A stretch of 64,000 bases of DNA from Lactifluus volemus (Eukaryota > Basidiomycota > Agaricomycetes > Russulales > Russulaceae). This document shows, piece after piece, positions 1 to 11,860 of the stretch. Below the pieces are notes generated by a model. It was given only the letters and a program-made list of their open reading frames with translations, was not told the origin of the DNA and did no database searches. The stretch is taken from positions 372,001 to 436,000 of the forward strand of contig WTXI01000014.1 in the NCBI GenBank assembly GCA_022376515.1, read 5' to 3'. Position 1 is the first letter of the stretch; the number at the start of each line of letters is the position of its first letter. Made by a program: the position numbers and the translations under genes.

Positions 1-1
1 A

Positions 2-160
2 CGCAACGTGTGTTCGTTCATGCAGATGTTCACTCTCCTCAATGGTCAAGAGCGCACAGTTGAGCAGTTCGTCAATCTTGGGCTCGCTACGGGCTGGAAG
101 CTGGAGGGTCTAAAGCCTGGACCGCTGACCTCATTCATTTTCACTCCTCATCATATTTAG
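2..160 (+). CDS. O-methyltransferase, C-terminal end only (partial, 5' cut by window edge)
   Basis: The second reading frame is open from the window edge to a TAG at 158-160 and gives 52 residues. They contain QMFTLLNGQERTVEQF followed by LGLATGWKLEGL, which matches the extreme C-terminus of fungal and plant-type SAM-dependent O-methyltransferases (Methyltransf_2 family), where an NGxERT-x-x-x-F...GW-K/R-LE pattern closes the Rossmann fold. Such enzymes methylate phenolic hydroxyls. The catalytic and SAM-binding parts lie outside the window, so the substrate cannot be inferred. The last ten codons could still be affected by an unseen intron, but the stop fits the family's usual end. Confidence 0.72.
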   Translation, partial: RNVCSFMQMFTLLNGQERTVEQFVNLGLATGWKLEGLKPGPLTSFIFTPHHI

Positions 161-1471
161 CTAAGGCAAGATACTGACGATGATTGTGTCGTGATTCTAT
201 GAATAGGTTAGGAAGAATATGATAATGTGGCAGGGGGGATTTGCAAAAGAATATCGGAATCACAATTTGGCCTGGGCAATTGTAGATATGGCATATTTGT
301 ACCAACTTAGGTATACTGTATGAAGCTTTCCGAGTCCTTCTCTTGTGATTTGAATTAGGTTGTGACTGAATGAAGCTCTGAAGCGCCAACGCCGTACAGT
401 ACCGCGGGAAAGTGTGTTCACTTTGGTAGTGTGGGAAATGTTCGCGTGGCGCAAAGTCAACAACTTGAACTCTGTACTCCGAGTCAGCCCTGAGCTCAGC
501 GCTCAGGTCCTATAGCCAAAGTGGTGAACGAACTAGTCATTGGACGGTGAGTTTGCTTCTTATCCACCTTGGTAGGATCCTACCCCTTTCGATGATGAGC
601 CCAAATTCACATCAAGCTCAACAGTCTAATGGATTCATTTCCATTTGATGACCTTATTCTGCAATCCTGATTCCCTCTTCCCTCTTTTGTGATGCGATTT
701 CGATGCCCTTTAACTCAACATTATCCATTTCTTTCTAGGTTTCTGGGAGAACTCGGCGTTTTCGTAATATATTAGAACCCCGTCTAACGTCGAGTTCATT
801 GGCTCAATGTCCTGCCGAGCAAGCACTGAAGGCCTTCAATTTTTTGGGTTGCTTCAATAACGTGGTGCTGATCAGCATAAGCAATGACAGGACACACGAC
901 ATTCGTTGCTAGAGCAATTGAAGCAAATGCGCACTGGGGTACCGTTCGCAAGTACAACCAACCATTCCAATAACTTGAATGTGGGAGACACACATTTTAC
1001 TACAGAGTACTCAGAGAAGTTTGAAAATATTTACTAGCAGAATGTATCACGATCTCAATAGTGCAGCGATATGCATTCTGACTTGGCTGAGGTTTGATGA
1101 GCTTGAGCGTGAGAAGGCCTGAGAGCTTAGGTGGCTGTTTTCGGACGTGGAAGTAACATTACGCTGTTCAGTCGAGCTGATACCATTGAAAGGGCACAGG
1201 CGAATGAGTAAAAGGTAACATGAGTTTCAGGTTGTTCAGTTGATCGCAACCGATTTTGGCGCCATTCATCGAGCTCACCAACTTTATGAAATGACCTCCA
1301 TCGAAATGAAATATCAATAGGCATCAATTCCTGTCGCCAAACCACTCATAGCACAACTACTACAGGCGGAAAGCACAGGGAAGATAACGTCGATAAGATC
1401 CTAAAAATGGGTAATGTGTCTGACCTTCTAATGGTAACTACGGCTTCCGTTAAATTCCATTCCAGCGTCCG
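161..1471. other. Intergenic, no gene recognised
   Basis: This is 1.3 kb between the end of the O-methyltransferase and the end of the convergent DUF3684 gene. Only short open frames without codon bias, splice pattern or family resemblance are present on either strand. It presumably holds two 3' UTRs and terminators. Confidence 0.5.
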
Positions 1472-4400
1472 TTACTTCTTCCTACTATACACGGCGTAGT
1501 CTACTCCCTCATCTTGAGGGTCCCGAGAAGACAATAACTTACCTAGAGGCACAATATGTGCCTCACAGATAGCAGAGAAATAGAACTCGTGCTCAGAGTT
1601 GTGGGGAAGAACGAGGTTGTGGGCAATCTCGTGCGCCAGCGTGAAATACCTTTCGAAGACACATCAGCCAGCTGCCAGTGGTAAAGCATAAACCTTGGGA
1701 ACCGTACCAGGAAATAAAGGCTTTGCTGAAATCACCTTGCTGGACTTCATGATCGTCTGAAAGATACAACTAAGAATGAAGGTTGGAGAAGCGTAGCAAC
1801 TCTGAACGTACGCCAGGCTTCGTAGTATCGTAAATTCATGAATAAACTTCCGCCCCTATTGAACGCGACAAGTTGCCCTTCAGTATCGGCAAATATGTGC
1901 AAACTACTCGGCGGGATCTTGTAAACTGCCACCAGGGGATTGAGTACATAGATGAAGCGGGCAAGCGCATCGCGTTTGCGTTGAATGAGCGTATCACGCT
2001 CTGGAAGATCTGTAAATACGAGAGGTCGATGTTTGGTCACTGAGGTCAGTAAAAAAAATCGTACCCTCTGCTGCGAAAACCTGCACACCACCCATACTAC
2101 CTATATTTGACGATTGTAAGCGGATAAAAGGATCATACAGAACGCTGCCAGTGAAACACGTGCCGACAAAATTGAGGTCCCCCGTCCGACCAGAAACATC
2201 GCAGTATCCCTCGTCCAGCGACTCCTTTATTACTTGCATCTCCTCTCGGTTCCGTAGTAGATTATTCCTCTCAGGCGCACATGCCTTGATAGCCATGTCG
2301 ATGTTGTTGGCTAGTTGATGACGGGGCATGAGATGATTACCAGCGTGTCATACTTGCAAAACGTACCGATGTTGCTCAGTGGAGTGACAATAGGGCCAGG
2401 TCGAGAACTAGGTTGAGAAGACTGGGCGAGTGGCCTTGATGGCCCCGGAAGGGAAACGCTTCCAGGCATGGCAGGGTATGGTGGTGGTGATACCTCTCTT
2501 TTTGAGGTGCCTGGTTTCGGGCGCAGAAAGCGCCCAAGATCACTTATTGTGGAAGTCGGGCGTTTCGGGGCTTGTTCAAGACCAGTCTTTTGCGGAACTG
2601 GAGCTATAGCCCCCGGCCCACCAGTTGGCGCGGACATAATCTTTGTGTGCGGATCTTGTACAGCCATGTCCGAATCCGACACCAATGTAGCCCTTGATTC
2701 CCTCTTTGCTTTCTCGGTGGCTTCGCGCTCAGCATTCTGCCGTCGTAGAATCCTGTCGACTAGCGAAGAAGGCCAAATAAGTCAGCCGTCTAAGGAAGAC
2801 AACGAATGGAAAGGGTTGTACCATTATATCCCCGCCGCTTGAGAGCCTTTAGATCGGTCGAGAGGATGGTCATGAATAAAAGGGCATCATTGACCTTGTG
2901 TGACTCAAAGATGAACCGGCATAATGAAATTGAGACCCTAGGGATCATCAAAAGAACGAAATCACTCTTCCATCAGTGTACTCACTCGTACATGTCTACT
3001 TGGGTATTTTCAGCAAGCCAGAGTTCAATCGGGCCCATACGTTCTCGGTTAGCGACTGCGGATGCATCGTAGCTCTCAGAACAGTGGATGTCCCCATGAC
3101 GCAATGACTTTGTGATCGAGAGCTTTCCAAAGACTCTCACGACGAAGTTCTTTTCTTCATTTAGCCAATTCAACGAGATTTTGGTACGAGATTGGGAGTG
3201 TTCGTGGAGGAAAAGAGGGAGTCGCTCGAGAATCAGTTGTCTAGTTCTGGCACCAACCGGTGAGGAAGGATTTTCAGCCGACATTCTATAATCTTCCCTG
3301 ACCAAGGAGCTCAGGTGCGGAGAACCCAAGAAGATGTATAGATCTGGAAATAAGTCAGCAAAGCAGGAAGGGTCAAAATCACCAGGGTGGGTACCTTCTA
3401 GGAGGTCTTCTTGCGGAGCGCAAAACACGCGGTCACCAAAACGCTGGTATGCGTTGTTATCATCTGCGATAGCGATTTTACTGGGCTGAAGCAAGTCATC
3501 TTGAAAATCCCAGTCATCGTCATCCCCCTCGCTCGAGGATTTACCGCCGGCTCTCTTCACACGTCGCGAACCAAGGAGCACATTCGACCGCTTCATTCGG
3601 TTAATTGTCCCAGCCTTAAGAAGATACTTATTCACGGCGAGATTGCGAAGCTCGAAAATATAGCTGATAAAGGATTGTTTGGAAAGAGTGTTTCGGAAGC
3701 TTCATTTACACTTACTTCTCACGGCCATTGGCAAGCTGATAAAATTGCCGTGGGTTTGCTAACAAAATTTGTGCGATCTCCTCTACGGATGGCTGTTGCT
3801 TGGCGCCACAGTCTGCTAGAAACCTGTTGGCGCGCGGGCCAAAATCTACAAAGGCGAAGAGTTTCGAATAAAGTTCCCCGCCTCCTTTTCCAGAAAAGTA
3901 GCACTGAACGGGTTGCAGTCTTTGGATCGCCCCATCCTTTCCTGTAGACTTGACGGGTACGAAGGGTGTAGATGACAACTTATGTATTTCGGCCTGTAAG
4001 AACTCTGTGAGGCAATGAGTGATGGAACTTTGAATAGAAATAGATAAAAGAGCCTACCACGACCGGACAAAACCTCGAACCACTGGCGTGCCGTTGCCTC
4101 GTCTTCTGGCGGAGACCTCTCTAAAAGAGTTACAAGTTCGGAGGTTGGGGGGTGTCTTATAAGCTTCAGTTTACTGGCAGTTCCGTCTGGAAGTGACGGA
4201 TCGATAACAGAGAAACCTAGCGCTGCCCATTCGGGGCCAGCATATAGCTGTTGTGCATCGTTCAGATAAAGAAAAAAAACTGACAAGAGTAATCTCTCAC
4301 CTCAAACGGTTTCGCTAACGATCGTTCCGAACCACGGACTGCGGGAACAAAAGCGAGATCTCGGTATGTATTAGGATCATAATCAGAATACTTGAGGGAT

Positions 4401-7400
4401 AGGCTGTCCAAAAAGAAGGTCAGTGCCTTCTCCCGCACGGAGGGATTGTCCGAAGCAGCAATCGTGAGGATTTCCGACAGGGGAGGTGCGCGTCTGAGAC
4501 CCAAAGAAAAAAGGAATTTAGCTGGCCATTTAATATAAGTCACCCGAGTTAAACAACCACAGTACGCCTTGAGAACTTGCCTTCGTCGGATGATGGTTTC
4601 CATCGATTATCGACACCCCAGTCAATGTTAGGTAGGCCAAGCTCACGAAATATTTCAACAGGTTCATAGAGGTCCATGGCCTTATACCGTTGAACTTTCC
4701 GACCAGTAGCTGACTGTGTCAGTTGCTCTTTTCCAGCCCCCTCCTTCGTAAACGCAGATGTATGTCGTAAACGCTCAAATTCCTGTGGTGAGAGGGTCGA
4801 TTGAATGGATACCAGGTACTTGACGAGATCAAAAATAGTCCAGTCTCCCGTTTTGATCATTCTGATAAACTAGATTGGTGAGTCGTCTCAAATGAAGAAC
4901 CAAGGCGGACCTATCAAACACAATCTGCAATTCCACGTGCTTGCGAACACCGATTGATTGTAGTACCTTCTCCAATATGCCCTTGACGACAACTCCAGAT
5001 GGCATAGTGACAATGGGAAGATCTCGGAACAGGTTTACACTAGAAAAGTAAGCTTGATCTGGTACCTTGAGACCGGCGGATGTTGGTATGCAAGATTTTG
5101 AACTCAACATCTTGACTACCTCTTCCTGGCCAGTTTTGGGTAGTGATGGCCAAGCTCGAGCAAGCGCTGTCAAGACGCGTTCTGCCCAGGGAGCAGACTG
5201 TGTGATATTGTACTCAGAATTGCCAGCAGCCACCTCTGGATCAGTCACATGTGCAAGCCAATCAACGATAGTTAGTTGTTTCCAAGGAAAGACGGCTGCG
5301 AGGTCATCTGGATCAAACGACCTGGTGATAATTGTGGGAAGTAGGGTACTTGGCACAGGCCCTTCAGTTGGAATAATCGCCCCACCGGTCCTAGAATTTA
5401 TGAAGGTTCGGGCATCAGAAAACTTGATGATCTTCTCCGGGGGCCCAGTGATCGATACAACAAGCGCATCCAGCAGCTGCGATCTCCCTTGTAGAAGGCT
5501 GGGATTGTTTCCTTTCTTGTGAACACCAACCCACCACTTGAGGCATGCAATGGCTTCCGTCTCGGAAAGAGGCCTCAAGCGAAGTTCATTGAGTACTTCA
5601 ACAAATGTTATGTGTTTGATCATTCCTCGCGTACGGAGAGCATCGACCATTGTCCTTGCACCGTTCACCACGTTTTCGGAGATCACAGGCAGGCGCTTGA
5701 GAAAACCGGAGAATTCCGGATCAGGGAAGTAGACAAGGCTGGCGCTCCGAATACCTTCTGAGGAGATGATCGAGAACTGGTGGGTAGTCGCACAATTAAA
5801 AAAGGCGGCTTCCATCGACTTGGATACCAGGGGAGATGGAGTGGAAGGGTGGAACGTGAAGAACTTGAGCGCGTGAAGGACGCGTCCTCGTAGACTTGTC
5901 TGAATTTCCTCGTGAGGAAGTCCACCTGGGCCATTCGCCTCCGCTAAGGCATCCCAATGTTTCTTGACGGCTTCTAATTCGATCTCATATGCAAAACGTG
6001 CGAGAAAGCCGCCAACATAAAGCAGCTCCTTATTCCAGACTGAGGAATGTGATCAGATTCTGCAAGGGAATAGGGGAGAAGGCACTAACCTGCCACGTTG
6101 CGATCGCTAGGGTAAAGAGATAAGTCTGTAAGTGCAGAGAGGGCAGCAAGAAAAAACATACACCAAGTCAATGGACTCGCGCTCTACTGTCGGAATAAAG
6201 CGCGTCGCCATATGCCCTCCAATACCGGTCGTTTGCCCCGTTGAATGGCCCTTTGGGAAATGAGTCCCCTCAACGAAGATGGTAGAAAAATGACTTACAA
6301 TGAACACCCGAGCGAACCCAGTGCTGTAGAGAGAGTTAACGTGAAGTTCATTCTGGCTCAATAAACCAACAAACCCTTCCAAATCGGCTCGAAGACCTTG
6401 AAACACACTCCCAGTAGCGTATGCTGTTTTCTTCTCCGCCTCGACGCTTGAATCATATTCATACTTCCCCGTCTGAGTAAATGTAATTATTAGAAAAGAA
6501 ATAGGTGAGTGATAATGATAAGCTCACATATATCAGCTCGTAGCGCAGTCGGCTAGGGGGATTCTTTTTCGTTGAATGGAGCAGTTCGGCTGTCATTTTC
6601 TTATTTAGTCGGACATCGACATTTGCAGAGAAGATCTTCAGGTCAACGCTCGAATAATGTATCTCCAAAAGGTCGATCGACTCCTTGGGCAAGGGTGGTG
6701 GTAGAGGCGTTGATGTTTTCCTTGGTGTTGAAGACCCGAATCCAGAGAAAAGCGACGAGAAGAATCCGCTGGTTTGATGGGACACTGCGTTTAGTATATC
6801 GGACCCATGGGTAGCAGAGGGTTTTTCTGAGCCAACACTATACACCCATCGAGCTACTTCGGCCTTGATGTGAAGCGCTGAACGAATTTAAGATGCAGTC
6901 ATTTCCTCCTAGAGACAAGAAAGATCTAACTCACGCGTACTCTGGATTGATTTGATTGTCATCATGCCCTCTGGGCTTGTGCTCTTGAGACCTTTCAGCA
7001 TTGGGACTTCTATTGGAGCGCCGCCTTCCTTTGAAAACCGAACCAGCTGTTTGTTATCAAGGTATACGCTAACTTGAGAAAGAGACGTCATGAACGTAAT
7101 CGAAGAAACCAGGAAACGAGTAAAATCAAAGGCAGGGGGTATAGGACCAGGTTCCCTAAGAGTCATTTGAAAAGTGGTCCACCGATCTACGGATTCATCT
7201 CCCGAAAGTGGTATAGTTCCGCGGCGGACAAGAAGCTGAAATCACTCTTGTTAACACAAGTACAGTGTACAAGGAAAGGCTAACCTGGTCCTTCTCGTCC
7301 TTCCAATAGAAGTTCATCCATTGACCTTGTGTGGACAACTTGATTGTTGCAGCTTAGCGAGACTGAGATTGACGTACCTCCTGAGAAGACCCATGGCTTC

Positions 7401-8112
7401 TCAGTCACCGAGAACAAGCTGTAGAAGCCTGTTGGCAGACTGAGTAAGAAAGTCGATGGTTTCGATGAATGCTTCAAACCTACCTACGCCGAAAGCGCCA
7501 ATCTTTTCCTCGTCGGGATTGCCCTCAGCTAAAACACCGTTAGTAGGCGGCGGCGATAACTGCGGACCCTTGCATACCGATCTTCTTGAGCCGAGTCCAA
7601 TCCTCGTCCCTGAAGTGTTGGCCATCATTCTTGAAGGTCCACTGGTGAACCTGCATGGATGATAAAAAGGCCGCAATGAGAAACACGCCAATTAGTCCAC
7701 ATGAAAGAACACATGCCGGTGCTGTTTTCAGGTCCGGAAGATCTCCTTGGCTGGGTTCCTCATCGGTCTGGTTGTCATCCCGTTTCTCTCGGATAGATAA
7801 CTTTCAGTTTCGAAACGGATCTCGACTGAGTGTGCCCCCGCATCATCCGAGTTCTGCAGAAGCTCACGGAACACTGTATTGTATCGAAGTTACGTCCGAA
7901 ACAACTCCTCACGGAACTTGAGTGATGATACTAACCAGTGAATTCACCAGAATATCGTGCTAGAACCTTATCAATGAGAGCGCGCTGATTCACTTCCACT
8001 GCCTCATCACGCCCAGTTTCCCACTATGGTAATTTAGGAAAGCGTTAGTATCGGTGACATGTAAGCTAGTGCGGTGGTAACAACACACCAGAGCTTCTCT
8101 TGAGCTGGCCAT
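1472..8112 (-). CDS. Large DUF3684 protein: HSP90-like (Bergerat-fold) ATPase with C-terminal HExxH segment
   Basis: The start is the ATG at 8112 (MASSREALWWETGRDEAV) and the stop TAA is at 1472-1474; many short introns lie between. The N-terminus carries the Bergerat ATP-binding signature: N-box ELLQNSDDAGAH at about 7870, then IGAFGVGFYSLFSVTE (G1 box) split by an intron near 7500-7400. The middle is a long helical region unique to the fungal DUF3684 family (sacsin/NO VEIN-like ATPases). Acidic and proline-rich low-complexity stretches occur near 3550 and 2600-2400. The final exon pair reads NLRYYEAWH ... YFTLAHEIAHNLVLPHNSEHE, an HExxHxxxxxH pattern resembling a zincin metal site. The protein should be roughly 1,700-1,900 residues, as usual for the family. 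Biochemical function is unknown; chaperone-like ATPase activity is inferred from the fold only. No frameshift was noticed. Confidence 0.88.
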
Positions 8113-8569
8113 TGCACGGGAAAGGGGGTATCTGTTGTCGTGACGAGTTGTACGACTGGTAGTAGTTGTGGCGGTGACGCGTCAAGCGCCTACAGACTGG
8201 TGGTTTGGCCCTCGCTTGTTCACGTGTATTTGACAGAGACGAGTGCAGGGATCGGAATAAGGCCCAGTTTCGAGTGAGGACGACAATGGATCACAGGCGC
8301 AAGCAAAATGAATGCTGAATGCTGTGACATGCTGTATAGGCACTTTCGGCAACATCGGAGCGCCTTGTGTTCGGCCCGCGCCTATGCGAAACCTCCGTCG
8401 CGAACGGATTCGTCGCGATAAATTCCACCACCACTCACTCAAGCTAGCGTACAGCGGCTGCGATGGAAGAATATATATGGGCAAAGGGAAATTACGCTGT
8501 AGAATTTGTACAGTTTGCCGCGACAAGGTATACATGATAACAAGTAAACAAAACTGAATGAACCAGGAC
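8113..8569. promoter_or_regulatory. Intergenic region / presumed promoter of the DUF3684 gene
   Basis: 456 bp separate the SYF2 stop from the DUF3684 start on the same strand. No coding exon is recognisable, so it must hold the SYF2 terminator and the DUF3684 promoter. I see no convincing TATA box. Confidence 0.4.
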
Positions 8570-9753
8570 TCATAACGCAGTCCCGCGCTCGAAGCTGGCA
8601 CGTATCTCCGCCGTATACTTGTCGAAGTAACGTGCAATCTTGGGGCAGAAATCAGTGATGACCAGAGAAGGCGACGTTGAAAAGGAAATTATACCTTCTT
8701 GTTGAAGATGCGGTTCTTCTCGTTGATATAAGTAATATCTCCTGTGTCTTCGTTTGCACGCTTTCTCGAGAACTTACGCCGTTTATCGATGCTGGTAAGA
8801 AATAGGATCAGTGAGAGGGTAAAGAGACCTATGCAGATGAACAACGTACTCTTGGTTAATCTTGCCGATAACGCGATCAATCGCCTCGTCGGAGGGCTTG
8901 TTGTCGGCATATAACAGGCTGTTCGCGTCGCGATAGAGACTCTCTGTTGCCATTTGTTGCTGGTGAGCCGTCGGAACCATCTAAAAGTACCCAGAGTCAG
9001 ACTTATGCCAAAAAAGCCAAGTGATGAAATGCTTCACCTGGGAGCTCGAGCTCGAGGCTTGTGACGGGTCGAAGTTCGTTAACGAGAATGATGATGACGA
9101 TCCATTTTGTGAAAGCGTCCCCGGCGCAAGTCCCATCGCGGCCTCCTTCTGTCTATTGTAAACTTCCAAGTCCGGCTTGAGCTTATCGATGTCCTTCTTG
9201 TATTTCCGCCGAGCAGCGTGCGAATCATCTTTGACGACTCAATGAGCAACCTCAGTAAAAGCCATATAAAACATACCATGAAACTCGAAGTCTGCTCTCC
9301 GCGCTTTCCTCGCGAGTTTCTTCTCCCACTCTTCGTTTTCCTCTATGGTCCATTCCCAGTTCTTCTGCCTCTCTACGTCCTCACCGCGCTCCTCGGCATC
9401 CGCCCTCAGCCGAAGCGTCTCAGCGAGCTTACGCTGCTTTTCGAGCCGCACTAGGTCGCGCGCGGTGTTCTTGGACTTCGAGGATTCCTCAATCACAGAG
9501 GCACGGTTCGCACGTGCAGATGACCGCTGCAGGTTGTGATTTGAATGGAAAGGGGATGAGACTCGACAAGGCGAGCGACGCACCATTTTTCTCTAAGCCG
9601 TTGCATCTTTGCTTTCCTTTCTTCCATTGTCATGGACTTCTTCCTCCGATCTCCATTTTTCTCCAGGTCCGCTGCGTCGTCTTGGGGAAGTTCCTCCACC
9701 TCCTCTGGTGTTTGTGGCTCCTCTTCTGAATCCGTCCTGTTTGTTGGGTTCAT
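8570..9753 (-). CDS. SYF2: Pre-mRNA-splicing factor SYF2
   Basis: Starts at 9753 (MNPTNRTDSEEEPQTPEEV) and ends with TGA at 8570-8572 after ...SFERGTAL. Exons joined over several short introns give an acidic N-terminus, then MTMEERKAKMQRLREK, a long charged helical region (RLEKQRKLAETLRLRADAEE; NWEWTIEENEEWEKKLARK), a Ser-rich linker, and the diagnostic SYF2 C-terminus (AIDRVIGKINQ, RRKFSRKRANEDTGDITYIN, EKNRIFNKK, ARYFDKYTAEIRASFERGTA). This order and content are those of SYF2/p29, a small coiled-coil component of the NineTeen (Prp19/Cef1) complex and the catalytically active spliceosome, where it helps clamp the RNA core. It is nuclear and single copy. No lesion was seen. Confidence 0.95.
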
Positions 9754-9954
9754 ACTACCAGAAGGAAAATGGACTTGGAAGGTCTAGAATGTAGTGAAGG
9801 GTGAGGGACGTAAAATCAAGTGTGGAGGCTGTCCGGTCCAACAGTTGAAGGGCACGTGATGTGTGCGAATATGTGTCTATAATTGGTACAAAGGGAACAT
9901 TGCGGCGTAATGCTGTACATGTCCAAGCCATCCTTCTCGAGAGGTCATCCATTC

Positions 9955-11860
9955 TCAATATTTATGCTGCGCATGCTTACTCGCAAGCCGTATACGCTCT
10001 CCGTAAAAATATAGGAGAATAGGTATGGGAATGAATGCACATGAGAGCAACGCAAGGAGCGTGCTCGCCCAGCCAACCCAAGTTTGTGATACATCGCTGC
10101 CCCAAAAAGCGGGAAGGAAGCACCAAATGCTGAACAAATTAAATGTTCCCTGCGAGAACGCTTGCCGCATATCTCGGGTACGCGTCCGCGAGGTAATTTA
10201 GCACCGCGTTCTGCAGGGCGCCCGCGTCAGTCACAAAACCCTCGTCGAAGGCCACGAATCAGAATGACAGAATAAAAACTCACAAAGAGAAGAAGCCGTG
10301 CAATTGGGAAGAGCCCGAACCAATTATTGGCAGGATCCAATGAATGTCGGGCGGGCGGTCCAGCCAAACCAGAGTATGCTGGCCAGAAGAAAGAATGAGC
10401 CAAAGATGGCGATGATCATCCGCTTCTCCGGCTTGATCTGGCCGTCTTCGTCAAACATCTTCTCCTGGACGGTGTAGAGGTAATAGAAGAAGGGCGGGAG
10501 AGTGACAAGGATGCCGCCCAATATACCAAGGAATGCGAGACCGAGTAGCTGCTCTTGAAATGATAGATTCCGATAAATACGATGGGGAATGACTCAACCA
10601 GAGGTAGAATAGCGAGTACACGAGCCCGATGTACAGGTTGAGCAACAGTACGATCGGTTCTTGAAAGTTAAGCGTGAATGGCCGGACCAGTAGGTCGGTG
10701 CGATATCGCGTGCAGTGAGCTCTCAGCCTCAATTTCGGACTGCGATTTAAATCGTTCATCACCTGTTGCTTTCGAAATCGCCTTGCACGGCGGTAAAGGA
10801 TATTGGAGGATAACGACTCGGGGAAGAAGAAGAAAAGGAGGATAAGGGTGAAGCCACCCAGCCAAGCCAACTCCCATATCGTCCATCTCCAGCTTTTTGC
10901 GTGCCCAGAAAAGCCGCTGACAACGGGGCCCATAACAGGAGCAGCCACTGCGAAGGCACTCCAGAGGGTGATCCGTATGCTCGCTTTTTGGGTACGTACA
11001 TGTCCGCCACAGTTGCACCTCCTGTCGCCAGAACTGGCGAGCCGACAAAGCCGGTAATGAAACGGAAGGCCATAAGCATGCCAAAGTTTGTTGCTAGCGC
11101 CGTGGACACTTGGAAGACAACGAATAGGAAGAGTGTAACGAGGTAGATGGGCATGCGACCAATATAAGGCATCTCGCTCATTGGCGACCAGAGCATAGGA
11201 CCTGCCCAGGCAGCCCAGCAGATTAGATCTGGACAAACGGAACAACTGGGCATATAAAAAAACGCACCAATTCCATACCCGGCAACGAACAATGTAAGGC
11301 AGAGTGTCGCAGCGACTGAGCTGACATGAAATTCTTGCATAACTTCTATGATCCCAGCAGTATAGATCGCAGAGCCAATGTAGACGGTGAACGTCAAGAG
11401 GCAGACTTGAAACACGACCCATGATTTCTTGAGATGCGACCAGTTCATTGGGTTCTTGGCAAGGAAATCAGCAAATCGATATGAATGGTATTGGTAACTT
11501 GGACAAACTTCTGGATCATCCGGTCCATGCCAGGTGACTAGCAAGGGCTCAGAGCCTTCTTCCACAGGCTTTGGTAATCCCCCCTCCACTACACGGTAAG
11601 AGAGGATTGCTGAGCTACCGCTTGCGTCGCGTGTGCTTCCTGTTGTCATGTGCGCCATGGCCACGCCTGCGACCTTTTAGTGGGTCTTCATAGTCTTCAA
11701 TCCCGCGTTCGAGAACCGACTCTGATGACACTTTCTTTTTATTTGATCTCTGATAAATGTTGGCATAGTAGTCGATCTCATCGAGATGGGAGAAGTACTT
11801 CGGCCCGAGGAAAGCGCGAATGAAAAACGCGAAGAGTGTATCATGAAATACCCCAGACAT
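9955..11860 (-). pseudogene. DHA1-type MFS drug/polyamine transporter, copy 1 (frameshifted)
   Basis: The start resembles MSGVFHDTLFAFFIRAFLGP (11860) and the end is ...ERIRLASKHAQHKY at 9955. Family marks are WHGPDDPE before the membrane domain, NPMNWSHLKKSW, TM1 VFQVCLLTFTVYIGSAIYTA, the PMLWSPMSEMPYIGR loop, MLMAFRFITGFVGSPVLATG (motif C region), and VQEKMFDEDGQIKPEKRM between TM8 and TM9. These are typical of fungal 12-TM DHA1 antiporters (TPO1/FLU1/CaMDR1 group) in the plasma membrane. An intron at about 11210-11273 splices GIG to PML. Single-base losses relative to copy 2 break the frame near 11650, 10967, 10760, 10725-10705, 10590 and 10345. It is therefore a pseudogene, unless these are sequencing errors. 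Confidence 0.75.

Noticed and set aside
6535..6565. A tRNA A-box-like sequence (TAGCGCAGTCGG) on the + strand
   Set aside because: No B box (GGTTCGANTCC) or cloverleaf follows, and the stretch is antisense to a well-supported DUF3684 exon (NPPSRLRYELIY).
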